DNA from: Roseburia sp.
GTDB taxonomy: Bacteria > Bacillota > Clostridia > Lachnospirales > Lachnospiraceae
Reading direction: 5' to 3'
Assembly (NCBI GenBank): GCA_017937095.1
Contig: JAGBEG010000014.1
Location: forward strand, 1-64,000
Length of the DNA stretch: 64,000 nt
Program-made: the position numbers and the translations under genes
Part shown: positions 36,125 to 45,474 of the stretch, piece after piece
Layout: each line of letters starts with the position of its first letter
Numbering within the stretch: position 1 is the stretch's first letter
Notes under the pieces: generated by a model
What the model saw: the letters and a program-made list of their open reading frames with translations, nothing else
The model's database searches: none
Told to the model about the DNA's origin: nothing

Positions 36125-37012
36125 ATGTTCAATCATCATTTAACAGCCTTCGTCACTGCCGTAGACTGCGGCAGCTTTACCAAGGCAGCAGAGAAATTAT
36201 TTGTCACTCCGACCGCTGTTATGAAGCAGATCAATTCACTGGAAGCACATCTGAACCTGAAGTTGATAGAAAGGACCAGCCAGGGCGTCCGCCCGACGCC
36301 TGCCGGAGAAGTGATCTATAAAGATGCGAAATTTCTGTTCGACTTTTCAAAACGTTCCATTGAAAACGCAAAGCAGGCACAGAAAGCGTATGACAAGACC
36401 TTCTGTGTCGGCACTTCTTTACTGAACCCTGCGAAGCCGTTCATGGATCTGTGGTACAAGGTGGGCAGGCAATTTCCGGATTACAAATTACATTTAGTTC
36501 CCTTTGAGGACGACCACGAAGGTATTCTCTCTGAAATTGAACAATTGGGGGAAAAATTTGATTTTCTGCTCGCGGTGTGCGATTCAAAGCAGTGGCTCGA
36601 CCGGTGCAATATGCTGCCGCTTGGACGCTATCGGAAAATGTGCGCTGTTTCGCGCGAACACCGGCTGGCAGGCAAAAAGTATCTGACCCTGCCGGATCTG
36701 TATGGAGAAACTCTGATGATGGTAAAAGAAGGGGATTCCGAGGTGAACGATCTCATCCGAAGCGATCTTAGGAAAAATCATCCGGAAATCAGAATTGAAG
36801 ATACGCCCCAGTTTTATGATATTTCCGTATTCAACCGCTGTATCGAAACCGGAAATGTCCTGCTGATGTTAGAATGCTGGCAGGATGTACATCCCGCCCT
36901 CGTCAGCATTCCGGTACGCTGGGATTACAGCATTCCCTATGGGCTTCTCTACGCCCTGCACCCGCCCGAGGATGTGCAGAAATTCGTGGAGGCTGTAAGG
37001 CGTCTGGCATAA
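36125..37012 (+). CDS. LysR-family regulator (A)
   Basis: A LysR-type regulator of 295 residues with the N-terminal winged helix (about 1-60; SFTKAAEKLFVTPTAVMKQI) and a periplasmic-binding-like effector domain (about 90-290). The Met at 36125 has GGAGG eight bases upstream. Its product probably controls the divergent flavodoxin gene at 35479-36006. A candidate trigger is a redox-active or quinone-like compound, by analogy only. Confidence 0.9.
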   Translation: MFNHHLTAFVTAVDCGSFTKAAEKLFVTPTAVMKQINSLEAHLNLKLIERTSQGVRPTPAGEVIYKDAKFLFDFSKRSIENAKQAQKAYDKTFCVGTSLLNPAKPFMDLWYKVGRQFPDYKLHLVPFEDDHEGILSEIEQLGEKFDFLLAVCDSKQWLDRCNMLPLGRYRKMCAVSREHRLAGKKYLTLPDLYGETLMMVKEGDSEVNDLIRSDLRKNHPEIRIEDTPQFYDISVFNRCIETGNVLLMLECWQDVHPALVSIPVRWDYSIPYGLLYALHPPEDVQKFVEAVRRLA

Positions 37013-37074
37013 CTGCCTTCCGCCCTACAGCCTCCCTGTCTCTTCTCCGCCCAATGCAGGCGGGAGCAAACGAA

Positions 37075-38763
37075 CTAAGAATTGGAAGCGACCTGAAATT
37101 TGCCGATCAGGCTCTCCAGATGCTCCGCCTGATTGCTCATTTCCTGACTTGCCGCCGCACACTCCTGTGAGGTCGCGGAGTTCGTCTGAACCACATCGTT
37201 GATATGGCTTACGCCGTCTTCCACCTGACCGATCGCAGCGACCTGATCCCTGAGCGCCTCTGCAATTCCACTGACCTCCGCTGTGATCTCCTTGGAGCCG
37301 GATACTACATTTTCAAGCTGCTGCGCCGTCTCATCCGCAATGACCATACCTTTCTCTACCGCCTTTACGGAGGACTCGATCAATACCGTAGATTCCTTTG
37401 CAGCCTCAGAGCTCTGCGCCGCCAGTACAGATACCTGATCGGCTACGACAGCAAATCCCTTGCCCGCTTCTCCCGCACGGGCAGCCTCAATGGAAGCATT
37501 TAACGCCAGCAGGTTTGTCTGGGATGCGATATCGTTGATTGTGGCAATGATCTTGCTGATTTCTCTGGAAGAAGCATTGATCTCGCCCATGGAATCTACC
37601 ATTTGCTGCATCTTGCCGTTGCTGTTGATGATCTCTGTTCCGAGATTTCCCACTCTCTGGCTGATATCCTTTGCATTTTCTGCATTCTGTGCCACACGCT
37701 CCGACACGCTCGTAAGTGTCGCCGACACTTCCTCCGTAATCGCCGCCTGATCTGTTGCGCCCTGCGCCAGATCCATAGAGCTTGCAGCTACCTGCTCCGA
37801 TCCTCCGGTTACCTGATCAGCCACCTGCTGGATTCCGGTTACCGTATCCGCCATGCTCTTCTCAAACAGAAGGAACGAATCCAGAATGTTTACGAAGTCT
37901 CCCTTCCATTCCACTTCCGGCTGCACGTTAAAGTTCCCCTGGGAGAACTTCTCCATGGATCTTGATATATCGTCTATGTAAGAACCCAGAATGCGGATGG
38001 ACTTACGCAGGCTGTGCGCCAGACTTCCGATCTCATCCTCCGAATGGTAATCCAGATTGCTGTGAAGGTTTCCTGCGGCGAGTTCCCCTGCCACATCCTC
38101 GATCTGATGAAGCGGCGTAAGAATCGACTGTACAATAATGCCGCTCACTTTCCTTGCGATCAAAGCTGCCGCAACAATAAAGACAACAATCATTGCCAAT
38201 CCCACGCCGAAAACGATCTGGCTGATCTTAACCGCCTTCGCCGCTTCCGCGTCAGTGATCTCGTCAAGCTCCTGTCCGATTGCAAGCGTACTGTCCAGTG
38301 CCGGCGTACACTTTGTCAGTACCATTTCTTCAGCTTCTTCCCTGTTTCCAGCCTCAACCTCTTCAATAATGGAATATCCGATATTTCCCCATTCATTCAG
38401 AGCCTGTGAATATTCCGCAAAAAGGCTTTCGTCTACCAATCCCGTTTCCTTGATGATCTGTAACTGGTCTCCCACTTCCGTCAACCGCTCTTCTACAGTT
38501 GTACGATAGCTGCTGTAGGTACTCGGATCATCGTTCAACACCATCTCGCGGATATTCCGCGCTGCAATATTAACATCAATCCGGCACACCTTTACCGCCG
38601 TGTCAGCTTTCTGCGCCCCATTTACGTAACCCGTAAATCTTCCGAACAGCACAGACAGGCATATAATGCTCAACACGCCCGAGAGTATCATTGTTCCGAT
38701 TACTAATGTGTAGCCAAATTCAATTTTCTTCTTCAACTTCATACTGTCTAATTTCTTAAACAT
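37075..38763 (-). CDS. methyl-accepting chemotaxis protein, 4HB sensor and HAMP
   Basis: The chemoreceptor is about 562 residues and of classical design: a TM (about 13-36), a four-helix-bundle ligand domain (about 38-185), a second TM (about 188-212) and a HAMP domain (about 215-265). The signalling domain (about 290-562) carries [20 protein letters not shown] at its tip. The start at 38763 has AAAGGA ten bases upstream. A promoter TTGACT-17-TAAAAG lies at 38841-38813. It is a single-gene unit. Confidence 0.94.
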   Translation of the reverse strand: MFKKLDSMKLKKKIEFGYTLVIGTMILSGVLSIICLSVLFGRFTGYVNGAQKADTAVKVCRIDVNIAARNIREMVLNDDPSTYSSYRTTVEERLTEVGDQLQIIKETGLVDESLFAEYSQALNEWGNIGYSIIEEVEAGNREEAEEMVLTKCTPALDSTLAIGQELDEITDAEAAKAVKISQIVFGVGLAMIVVFIVAAALIARKVSGIIVQSILTPLHQIEDVAGELAAGNLHSNLDYHSEDEIGSLAHSLRKSIRILGSYIDDISRSMEKFSQGNFNVQPEVEWKGDFVNILDSFLLFEKSMADTVTGIQQVADQVTGGSEQVAASSMDLAQGATDQAAITEEVSATLTSVSERVAQNAENAKDISQRVGNLGTEIINSNGKMQQMVDSMGEINASSREISKIIATINDIASQTNLLALNASIEAARAGEAGKGFAVVADQVSVLAAQSSEAAKESTVLIESSVKAVEKGMVIADETAQQLENVVSGSKEITAEVSGIAEALRDQVAAIGQVEDGVSHINDVVQTNSATSQECAAASQEMSNQAEHLESLIGKFQVASNS

Positions 38764-38812
38764 TTCATACGCGTCCTTTCCTCTTTTTCTTCTCTTGTTT
38801 TTTTCTCTAGTA

Positions 38813-38841
38813 CTTTTAGCACATATTGAGAGCAAAGTCAA
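38813..38841 (-). promoter_or_regulatory. promoter of the 4HB chemoreceptor gene
   Basis: The minus strand has TTGACT (38841-38836), a 17-bp spacer and TAAAAG (38818-38813), about 50 bp before the start. A pyrimidine-rich tract follows in the leader. Confidence 0.5.
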
Positions 38842-38921
38842 TAGGATGCGATTAAAATAGCAGACAATTTTCCAGTATGATTTCACCCCAAAACACACAT
38901 CCTGTCTTTGAGGTGATCTGT

Positions 38922-39092
38922 ATGTACAACAACTTATCCGAGCTGCTCTGCGGCAGTTCCAGCACAAGCGCTTATTTTGTTTCCCTGCCGGTGTGGCTGC
39001 AAATCCTGCTCCATGAGGAACACCCCTATATCCACACCGCAGCGCAGCTCCATTTGATCGCGGATATTCTTCAAAAGCAGAAGAGACGGTAA
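38922..39092 (+). CDS. small conserved-looking protein, 56 residues
   Basis: The 56-residue frame starts with ATG at 38922 after GAGGTGAT, a strong ribosome site with five-base spacing. The sequence contains [13 protein letters not shown] and then a His-rich [10 protein letters not shown] helix. It recalls short Clostridia proteins with a YF-SLP-x-VQ motif, but that is a weak match. It stands alone on the plus strand between minus-strand genes. It may well be real because of the ribosome site. Confidence 0.5.
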   Translation: MYNNLSELLCGSSSTSAYFVSLPVWLQILLHEEHPYIHTAAQLHLIADILQKQKRR

Positions 39093-39128
39093 ATACTTCC
39101 GGGATGATACGTAATCCATTTTTCCATC

Positions 39129-40028
39129 CTACTCACTCCCTTCTTTCTCCTCTGCCATTCTTGTTTTGACCAGCGTCAGCCCTGCTACGATTGCCCCTCC
39201 CAGAATAAAATACAAAATATGAAACGACTGCATCGTCAGCGCGGGCTGTGGAACATCCAAAGTTGTCGGTCCCATTGCAATCGCGTAAAGAGAGCCGAGC
39301 ATCAGTCCCAGAATCAGATGTATCATCTGACAGCGATATTTTTCCATTCCGGTCTTGACCAGCCGGATGGTCGTGACAATTCCCGTAAGAATCCCTAATC
39401 CAAATACAACAAGAGTCGGGAAATACGCAAAATTGAAATGCAGAAATTCCCGGATCGCATTGATAATCGGAATATACAGCCCGAAAACCAATAACAGCGT
39501 TGAACCCGATATCCCCGGCAATACCATTGCGGAAATGGCGATCATCGCGGCAACAAACACATAAATGACCGTGACTACAGAAAAGTTTTCAATATCATAG
39601 GTTCTTGTTGCGCCGACTGCCTGATTCAGATAGGTAATCAATGATACGATCAATACCCCGATTCCGGTAAAAATCAGATTATAGTATTTATTGCCCAGTG
39701 TTTTATGCTCTTCCAGCAGTACGACAGGAATTGCAAACAGCGTCATCCCCATAAACAGGGAACTGAGCTCGTAGATATGCGTCTCGAACACTGCGCCTAG
39801 CAGAAGCACGGAGCCGCCGAAACCAATCACCCATCCGGCGGCAAGCCTGCCCAGAAAGATGACCGCTTCCTTCCGCTCCTGCCTGCTTCCACTGACAAGG
39901 GCATTCAATGAAAAAATAAACTTATCATAAAACCCCAGAATAAAAGCGATCGTTCCGCCGGATACTCCCGGCACGCTGTCGGCTAACGCCATGCAAAATC
40001 CCTGTACCATATTCCATAATACTTTCAT
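39129..40028 (-). CDS. DUF368 membrane protein, putative undecaprenyl-phosphate translocase (copy 2)
   Basis: The 299-residue, multi-pass protein has the DUF368 double signature ([13 protein letters not shown] near residue 10, [12 protein letters not shown] near 165). It is a clear paralogue of the protein at 24680-25552. PopT-type DUF368 proteins are reported to recycle the C55 lipid carrier. The start at 40028 has GAGG eight bases upstream. It lies 38 bp after the MotE-like gene and shares its two-component-controlled promoter, next to a PAP2 phosphatase operon. Confidence 0.9.
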   Translation of the reverse strand: MKVLWNMVQGFCMALADSVPGVSGGTIAFILGFYDKFIFSLNALVSGSRQERKEAVIFLGRLAAGWVIGFGGSVLLLGAVFETHIYELSSLFMGMTLFAIPVVLLEEHKTLGNKYYNLIFTGIGVLIVSLITYLNQAVGATRTYDIENFSVVTVIYVFVAAMIAISAMVLPGISGSTLLLVFGLYIPIINAIREFLHFNFAYFPTLVVFGLGILTGIVTTIRLVKTGMEKYRCQMIHLILGLMLGSLYAIAMGPTTLDVPQPALTMQSFHILYFILGGAIVAGLTLVKTRMAEEKEGSE

Positions 40029-40066
40029 CTTCCAAACCTCGATTCTAAACAATTATTCTTTGTCTC

Positions 40067-40954
40067 CTATTTTTCCATCCTGACTGTGAGTTCCGCCGCG
40101 TTGCTTACGCTCATTTTCGCCAGAATAGCGGCTCTCTGGTCCGGGGAAAGGTTTTCCAGTATCTTTACGACCAGATCTGTTTCATCCGGCATCATATTAT
40201 CAAATACGCCTGCTGCATCCTTCGGTTTCATCTGGGAATAGGTGTCCACGTAATCTGCCAGAGCTGCTTCCGCTTCTGCCTGCGCCGCTGCCTCCGTGTC
40301 CGCCTGTACCGCTGTATTTGTTCCCGGCTGCGCTCCTGCGCTTGTCGGCGTTCCTGTTCCTGCTGCGGCTCCCGTGTCTGCCTGCGTCGCCGCATTTGTT
40401 CCCGGCTGCATTCCTGCGCTTGTCGGCGCTCCTGTTCCTGCTGCGGCTCCCGTGTCTGCCTGCGCCGTCGCATTCGTTCCCGGCTGCGCTCCTGTTCCTG
40501 CTGCGGCTTCCGTGTCCGACTGTGCCGCCGCATTCGTTCCCGGTCGCGTTCCTGCGCTTGTCGGCGTTCCTGCTGCGGCTTCCGTGTCCGGCTGCGCCGC
40601 TACCTGCTCCGCCGCAATTTCAGCTTCCGTTTTTTTCTGCAGTTCTTTCGGAAGCACATTTCTTACAATCGGGACATCTGCAATGAGCGGAGCAAGTACA
40701 TCCGATGCAAAATTTCCTGCATCCATCCTGATGAAACCAAGCAACGCGCCAAAACATATGAGCATTGTAACTGCGAATGCAAATACGCACTTTCTCTTCC
40801 CTTCTGCTGTTCTGCCTCTCAGTTCATCCAGTTCTTCCTCCATTTCTCTTTTCTTTTTTCTCAGCTCGGCGATTTTTTCCTTCTCAGATGAACGCTCCTT
40901 TTGTGTCTCCTCACGAATCACTGTCTTTCTTTTCTGTGGCTGTCTGCGTGCCAT
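40067..40954 (-). CDS. single-TM protein with MotE/MgtE-N-like domain and repeat linker
   Basis: The protein of about 295 residues has a basic, coiled-coil N-terminus (1-54), a TM helix (about 57-76), a low-complexity linker of Ala/Gly/Thr/Gln repeats (120-224) and a C-terminal helical domain (about 232-295). That domain (KPKDAAGVFDNM...ENLSPDQRAAILAKMS) resembles MotE and the N-domain of MgtE. MotE is a flagellar motor chaperone, but no flagellar gene is near and the operon context is envelope, so the role is open. The start at 40954 has GGAGG nine bases upstream. It is the first gene with DUF368. Confidence 0.75.
   Translation of the reverse strand: MARRQPQKRKTVIREETQKERSSEKEKIAELRKKKREMEEELDELRGRTAEGKRKCVFAFAVTMLICFGALLGFIRMDAGNFASDVLAPLIADVPIVRNVLPKELQKKTEAEIAAEQVAAQPDTEAAAGTPTSAGTRPGTNAAAQSDTEAAAGTGAQPGTNATAQADTGAAAGTGAPTSAGMQPGTNAATQADTGAAAGTGTPTSAGAQPGTNTAVQADTEAAAQAEAEAALADYVDTYSQMKPKDAAGVFDNMMPDETDLVVKILENLSPDQRAAILAKMSVSNAAELTVRMEK
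40283..40597 (-). repeat. coding minisatellite in the MotE-like gene
   Basis: Residues 120-224 hold about four and a half copies of a unit up to 26 residues (78 bp) long with the core ADTGAAAGTG followed by PTSAG.QPGTN. Two copies are full and near-identical. Others lack the PTSAG part, so copy number and length look variable. Confidence 0.88.
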
Positions 40955-41035
40955 ATCACACTGCCTCCTCCTGATATATAAGTGTAGGGTTTTCACATAC
41001 AGGAATTTCAAAATCTTCCTGCCGCCTTCCCTTTG

Positions 41036-41090
41036 AGTATATAGCCACTTTCTAAACAACCGCGAATAAGACTCTAAACAAATTCTAAAC
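41036..41090 (-). promoter_or_regulatory. OmpR-type direct-repeat promoter of the MotE-like/DUF368 operon
   Basis: On the minus strand GTTTAGA occurs at 41090-41084, 41079-41073 and 41057-41051, so the boxes start 11 and 22 bp apart. Nine bases after the third comes TATACT (41041-41036) as -10. No good -35 is present, as expected for an activator site. The same layout precedes the PAP2 operon. Confidence 0.75.
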
Positions 41091-41128
41091 AAAAAAAAGA
41101 GAACCGTCCTGTAATCGACAGTTCTCTT
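41091..41128 (-). terminator. terminator of the PAP2-HK-RR-EamA operon
   Basis: On the minus strand AAGAGAAC pairs with GTTCTCTT with three further pairs (GTC/GAC), followed by a run of eight T. It lies 20 bp after the EamA-family stop and abuts the next promoter. Confidence 0.93.
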
Positions 41129-41148
41129 CACTACACCGTTTTTATTCC

Positions 41149-42009
41149 TTATAATAACATCACCAAAGTACCCGCCACGATAAGGACCAGCCCTGCAAAC
41201 GCCTTTTTTGTCAGTTTCTCTTTAAATACCACATAAGAAAAGGCGATGGAAACGACGATACTCAGCTTATCGATCGGCACAATCACACTGGCGGGTCCCG
41301 TCTGCAATGCCCGGTAATAGCACAGCCACGACGCACCGGTGGCAATTCCCGACAAAACAATAAACAGCAGTTCTTTCTTTTCCACGTTCTTTGCATCCTT
41401 CTGCTTACCCTTGACAAACACCACCAGCCATGCCATAAAAAGAACTACAATCGTCCGAATTGCCGTTCCCAGATTGGAATCCACACCGGATATTCCTATT
41501 TTCCCTAAAATAGACGTAAGACTGGCAAATACGGCTGACAAAACAGCGTATAGAAACCAGCCTTTTTTCGACTCTTTCGCTCCGTCACTCTCTTTCTTCT
41601 GAATCATCAAAAAGGTTCCTGCTCCAATTCCAATGATTCCCAGCAGCTTCCAGCGCGTAATTTCTTCCCCCAGAATCAGAAATGCAAGCAGAATCGTAAG
41701 CACCGTGCTGGATTTATCAATCGGCACGACCTTATTTACATCCCCAAGCTGCAATGCCTTAAAATAGCAAAGCCACGAAGCTCCTGTGGCAATTCCCGAC
41801 AGTATCAGAAATACCAATGTTCTTGCTTCGATGTCCGCAATACTGCCGCCCGTTCCTGTCACCGCGACCATCAGCCACGCAAAAATCAGCACCACAACGG
41901 TGCGGATTGCCGTCGCCACATCCGAATCCGTTTTTTTAATTCCGCATTTTGCCAGAATCGATGTAATTCCTGCAAAAAAGGCGGAACCTACCGCAAATCC
42001 AAACCACAT
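41149..42009 (-). CDS. EamA/DMT-superfamily transporter
   Basis: The 286-residue transporter has ten predicted TM helices from two EamA repeats. The halves resemble each other closely, with TSILAKCGIKK near the start and TSILGKIGISG near residue 160. Both contain the segment LSGIATGASWLCY. Substrates of this group vary (metabolites, small organic solutes). The Met at 42009 has AAGGA seven bases upstream. It is the last gene of the PAP2/two-component operon. Confidence 0.88.
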   Translation of the reverse strand: MWFGFAVGSAFFAGITSILAKCGIKKTDSDVATAIRTVVVLIFAWLMVAVTGTGGSIADIEARTLVFLILSGIATGASWLCYFKALQLGDVNKVVPIDKSSTVLTILLAFLILGEEITRWKLLGIIGIGAGTFLMIQKKESDGAKESKKGWFLYAVLSAVFASLTSILGKIGISGVDSNLGTAIRTIVVLFMAWLVVFVKGKQKDAKNVEKKELLFIVLSGIATGASWLCYYRALQTGPASVIVPIDKLSIVVSIAFSYVVFKEKLTKKAFAGLVLIVAGTLVMLL

Positions 42010-42032
42010 AAAACTGTCCTTCTTTCTTCTCG

Positions 42033-42752
42033 TTATTTCATATTCAAACGGTAACCGGCTCCCCATACGGTTTCGATTATCGTTGGATTCTTCGGATCGT
42101 CTTCTATCTTTTCGCGAATCCGGTTAATATGTACGGTCACCGTCGCGCTGTCCCCCACATAATCGTAGCCCCAGATCCGTTCAAATAACTGCTCCCTGGT
42201 AAAGACGATGTTGGGATTTAAGGAAAGGTATTTCAACAATTCAAATTCACGGTTCGGAAAATGAATCTCTTCCCCGTTTTTGATGACCTTCCAGCTTTTT
42301 GTCAGGATCTTCAACGAACCTATCTCTATGCTGTATTCCTCCGCATCAAACTCCCGCTCTTCCTGTACCGAGGTATTTTTCTTTGTGAGCCGTTCATACC
42401 GGAGCAGATGGGACTTCACACGGGCGACCAGTTCCGCCGGGTCAAAGGGCTTTACCACATAATCATCCGCTCCAAGCCCCAGCCCGCGTATCTTGTCGAC
42501 CGACTCCGTCTTCGCCGTCACCATCAGAATGGGGATATCCACCTTATCACGTATTTCCCGGCATATTTCGTACCCGCTCTTTCCCGGGAGCATAATATCC
42601 AGAATCAAAAGATCTATGCTCTCTTTTTCAAGTAACTGCATTGCCGTATGTCCATCCTCCGCAATGACAGCTTCATATCCGTAAATCTCCAGATAATCTT
42701 TCTCGAGATTCGCGATCTCCGCATCATCCTCAGCAATCAAAATCCGCGCCAT
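42033..42752 (-). CDS. OmpR/VanR-type response regulator
   Basis: The 239-residue regulator has a receiver domain (about 1-120; acidic pocket Glu8/Asp9/Asp10, phospho-Asp52, Thr and Lys in the VTAK motif) and a C-terminal winged helix (about 140-239). AGGAGG lies six bases before the ATG at 42752. It overlaps the kinase gene by 23 bp, so the two are coupled. OmpR-type proteins bind direct repeats at 11-bp period, which matches the boxes before its operon and before the MotE-like operon. Confidence 0.95.
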   Translation of the reverse strand: MARILIAEDDAEIANLEKDYLEIYGYEAVIAEDGHTAMQLLEKESIDLLILDIMLPGKSGYEICREIRDKVDIPILMVTAKTESVDKIRGLGLGADDYVVKPFDPAELVARVKSHLLRYERLTKKNTSVQEEREFDAEEYSIEIGSLKILTKSWKVIKNGEEIHFPNREFELLKYLSLNPNIVFTREQLFERIWGYDYVGDSATVTVHINRIREKIEDDPKNPTIIETVWGAGYRLNMK

Positions 42753-44229
42753 ATCGTTCCTCCTGCTGTTCTTCGTTTTCCGTCGTTTTCCCTTCCGCCG
42801 CCATTTCCGGCAGAGTAATCCGGATGTGCAGTCCGTTTTCGTTGTATGCCTGAATCTTTCCGTCGTGAGCCGCGACAATATACTGGCACACATATAAGCC
42901 AAGCCCGTTTCCGTCACACCGGCTTCCTCTCGCCTCGTCTCCGCGATAGAACTGTTCAAAGATGTGCGGCAGCTTGTCTTCCGGAACTCCTTTTCCATTG
43001 TCCGAAACTTCAATTATGATCTGCCCGTCACATCTTCCCAAACGGAAACAAATCAACAATGTCTCTGCTTTTTCTCCATATTTGATGCTGTTCTCGATCA
43101 GATTGTCAAATACTCTCGTAAACTGCTCTTTGTCCATACTGCAGCAGACGCCCGTCATATCCTCCGCTTCCAGAATGAGCGTTCCCTGCTGCATTTCCAG
43201 TTCCCTGCGTTTATCCGACACATACTGCTGCAGGAAGGCATCGATCCTTATTTTCTGCCGGAAGAACGGCATGTTTCCCGTTTCCAGTTTGGAAAAATAA
43301 AACAGCTTGGATAACAGCACATCCATATCACATGCTTTTTTGTACGCAACTTCAAGATATCTCCTGCGCTTTTCTTCCGTATTCGCAACCCCGTCCAGCA
43401 TCCCTTTGATATAGCCTTTCACCGAGGTGAGCGGCGTCCTTAAGTCATGGGAAATGCCGCTTACCATCTCTGTCCTTGCACGCTCATAAGCAGCGTTTCT
43501 CTCCATTCCCTCTTTTAAATTCTTCTGCATCAGATCAAAGCTGTCGCAAACGCTTTTAAACTCATCTTCCTGCTGGTAGTCAATGGGAACGGACAAGTCA
43601 CCGTCGCTGACCCTTTTTGCTGCAATGCTCAGTTCTTCCATCGGTTCTGAGATCTTTTGTATCAGATATCTGGTAAAAAGCTGGCTGCACAGCAGGATGA
43701 CGGCAATCGCCAACAGACCGATTACAAGAAATACAATCAGGAATGTTTCAAACATTCCGCGGTCCATTCCCCAGAAAGAAATATCCTCCGGGCAGCTTGC
43801 TGCGTATATGTCATAAATCACTCCATCCGCCTGACAACGTGTCACCAGAATTGTAACACCCTCGATCAGATAGCTGTCTATCCGGCCCGCCTTTTTATCC
43901 GCTGCGAGCACCGCCTCCACCGCTTCCCATTCGTTGAACTTCAGGTTCTCATAATACTTCTCGTCCGATTCTGTGGAAATATTGAGCCGGAAATCATATT
44001 CCGCCAGCGCATCTGCAAACGCATCCCAGTCGGCAGGGTATTCATCCGCGTTCTGCAACAAGTCCTGCACCTCATAAGTGTGTTCTGACAATCTTGATAT
44101 TCCGCCGTACCAGTCCAGGAACTCGCCCTTAAAGAGTGTGATAAGTCCTCCTCCCACTCCCAGCAGAATGATTAACGACACAAATACCATCATGGTATTA
44201 GCGTAAAATATCCGCTTCTTTATTGTCAT
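42730..44229 (-). CDS. sensor histidine kinase, envelope-stress type
   Basis: The 499-residue kinase has TM1 (about 9-33), an extracytoplasmic sensor of about 125 residues, TM2 (about 160-183) and a HAMP domain (about 185-240). The dimer domain follows with phospho-His261 (ISHDLRTPLTS). The ATPase domain has an N-box (NLIENSIKYG), G1 (DNGKGVP) and G2 (GNGLGLY). GGAGG lies five bases before the Met at 44229. It overlaps the PAP2 gene by 32 bp. The sensor has no named domain that I recognise. The operon partner suggests it reads wall-precursor or membrane stress. Confidence 0.94.
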   Translation of the reverse strand: MTIKKRIFYANTMMVFVSLIILLGVGGGLITLFKGEFLDWYGGISRLSEHTYEVQDLLQNADEYPADWDAFADALAEYDFRLNISTESDEKYYENLKFNEWEAVEAVLAADKKAGRIDSYLIEGVTILVTRCQADGVIYDIYAASCPEDISFWGMDRGMFETFLIVFLVIGLLAIAVILLCSQLFTRYLIQKISEPMEELSIAAKRVSDGDLSVPIDYQQEDEFKSVCDSFDLMQKNLKEGMERNAAYERARTEMVSGISHDLRTPLTSVKGYIKGMLDGVANTEEKRRRYLEVAYKKACDMDVLLSKLFYFSKLETGNMPFFRQKIRIDAFLQQYVSDKRRELEMQQGTLILEAEDMTGVCCSMDKEQFTRVFDNLIENSIKYGEKAETLLICFRLGRCDGQIIIEVSDNGKGVPEDKLPHIFEQFYRGDEARGSRCDGNGLGLYVCQYIVAAHDGKIQAYNENGLHIRITLPEMAAEGKTTENEEQQEERYGADFDC

Positions 44230-44776
44230 TCTTTCCTCCAAAATAAATGGATAATTGATTTACCGCGATTTCTGCCGCATAACTGATTCCGATTCCGCTT
44301 ATGGCGCCGCACAGAACATCACTCGGGTAATGTACGCCCAGATACAGCCGGGAAAGACCAATGAGCGCCGCCAGTATCACTGCCGGAATGCCAAACCGCC
44401 TGGGCAGCTTCCGGTACAGGATTCCTGCCGCCGCAAAAGAACTCGCCGTATGTTCTGACGGGAACGCATAGTCTGTGGGTTTCTCAATCAGCGGAATCAG
44501 ATTTCCGATGATGTCATACGGTCTGGTTCTTGCAACAAGATTTTTCAGGAACAGGTTATTAATCAACAATGACCCCATCAGCGAAAGTATTACCATACAT
44601 CCGATTTTTCGTGTTTTCTTAGGGAACAATAAAATAACCGCTATCCCTATCCATATCATACCGCCATCTCCAAGTTTTGTCACCACTATATTGAATGGCG
44701 TGAGAATCGGTCCCCGGATCACATCCTGTATAAACAATAAAAGAAACTTCTCTGCATTTACCAACGCTTCTATCAT
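44198..44776 (-). CDS. PAP2-family phosphatase, possible undecaprenyl-diphosphatase
   Basis: The 192-residue membrane protein has five or six TM helices and the PAP2 catalytic motifs: KxxxxxxRP as KNLVARTRP (about 73-81), PSEH as FPSEHTASS (about 100-108), and SRLYLGVHYPSD with catalytic His (about 141-152). In bacteria such proteins (BcrC-like) dephosphorylate C55-PP to C55-P and give bacitracin tolerance. The lipid here is inferred from context. AGAAGG precedes the start. It is the first gene of the two-component operon. Confidence 0.88.
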   Translation of the reverse strand: MIEALVNAEKFLLLFIQDVIRGPILTPFNIVVTKLGDGGMIWIGIAVILLFPKKTRKIGCMVILSLMGSLLINNLFLKNLVARTRPYDIIGNLIPLIEKPTDYAFPSEHTASSFAAAGILYRKLPRRFGIPAVILAALIGLSRLYLGVHYPSDVLCGAISGIGISYAAEIAVNQLSIYFGGKNDNKEADILR

Positions 44777-44810
44777 ACGCTTCCACCTTCTATCATTTTC
44801 TGATAGTGGA

Positions 44811-44865
44811 ATTATAGAAAATGACCCTAAATAGAAAGCTGTTCAAATATAAACAATTTATAAAC
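44811..44865 (-). promoter_or_regulatory. OmpR-type direct-repeat promoter of the PAP2/two-component operon
   Basis: On the minus strand GTTTATA lies at 44865-44859 and 44854-44848, and a weaker ATTTAGG at 44832-44826, so boxes start 11 and 22 bp apart. Nine bases later is the -10 TATAAT (44816-44811). The geometry equals that of 41036-41090. Confidence 0.7.
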
Positions 44866-44941
44866 TTTTGCTGTTGAATGCATGGTTGTTTTTCCATTTT
44901 CTCATAGTATTTATTTACCGTTTTTCAAAATATGCGCCGGT

Positions 44942-45424
44942 TTACAGGTTCAATTCTTCCACCCATTTCTTCAAGGCATCTTCTGATATCCCTCCGTTCA
45001 GCATCCTTCCATTTAACAGGATCGCACCAGGACAGCTTGGCTTCAGTTTGTCATTTGTCCTGCCAAGACCACTTCCGCCGGAAGTCGCAAAAGGAATAAT
45101 CGTCTTACCGGAAAAATCATAGCTTTCCAGAAACGTATTGATGATGGTCGGGGCAACATACCACCAGATCGGAAAGCCCACAAAAATAACATCGTACTTT
45201 TCCATATCAGGCAGCCGCTCTGCAATCGCGGGCCGTGATGACGGGTCGTTCATCTCCACCGAGCTTCTGCTCTTTTTGTCCATCCAGTTCAGATCGGCGC
45301 TCGTATAAGGAACCTCCGGTCTGATTTCAAAGAGATCCGCGCCTGCCGCCTCCGCGAGCTTCCACGCCGCCTTTGCAGTTACACCGCTTGCTGAAAAATA
45401 CGCCACCAGAATTTTCTTACTCAT
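44942..45424 (-). CDS. flavodoxin-like protein, cytoplasmic (C)
   Basis: The 160-residue flavodoxin-fold protein has the FMN loop [16 protein letters not shown] (about 9-24), a [10 protein letters not shown] loop (about 78-87) and the ring-binding [10 protein letters not shown] (about 112-121). There is no signal peptide. It is closely similar to the soluble part of the lipoprotein flavodoxin at 46960-47688, including the DLNWxDxxSR-SxEMND segment. GGAGG precedes the ATG. It follows the MATE gene by 50 bp, in the same direction. Confidence 0.9.
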   Translation of the reverse strand: MSKKILVAYFSASGVTAKAAWKLAEAAGADLFEIRPEVPYTSADLNWMDKKSRSSVEMNDPSSRPAIAERLPDMEKYDVIFVGFPIWWYVAPTIINTFLESYDFSGKTIIPFATSGGSGLGRTNDKLKPSCPGAILLNGRMLNGGISEDALKKWVEELNL

Positions 45425-45474
45425 AATGTACCTCCATAAATTTGTTTTATTTCTATATTATATAAGGAACTATG

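Noticed and set aside
42753-43013. Upstream extension of the response regulator
   Set aside because: It lies inside the kinase gene in another frame and has no receiver-domain features. The ATG at 42752 has AGGAGG.
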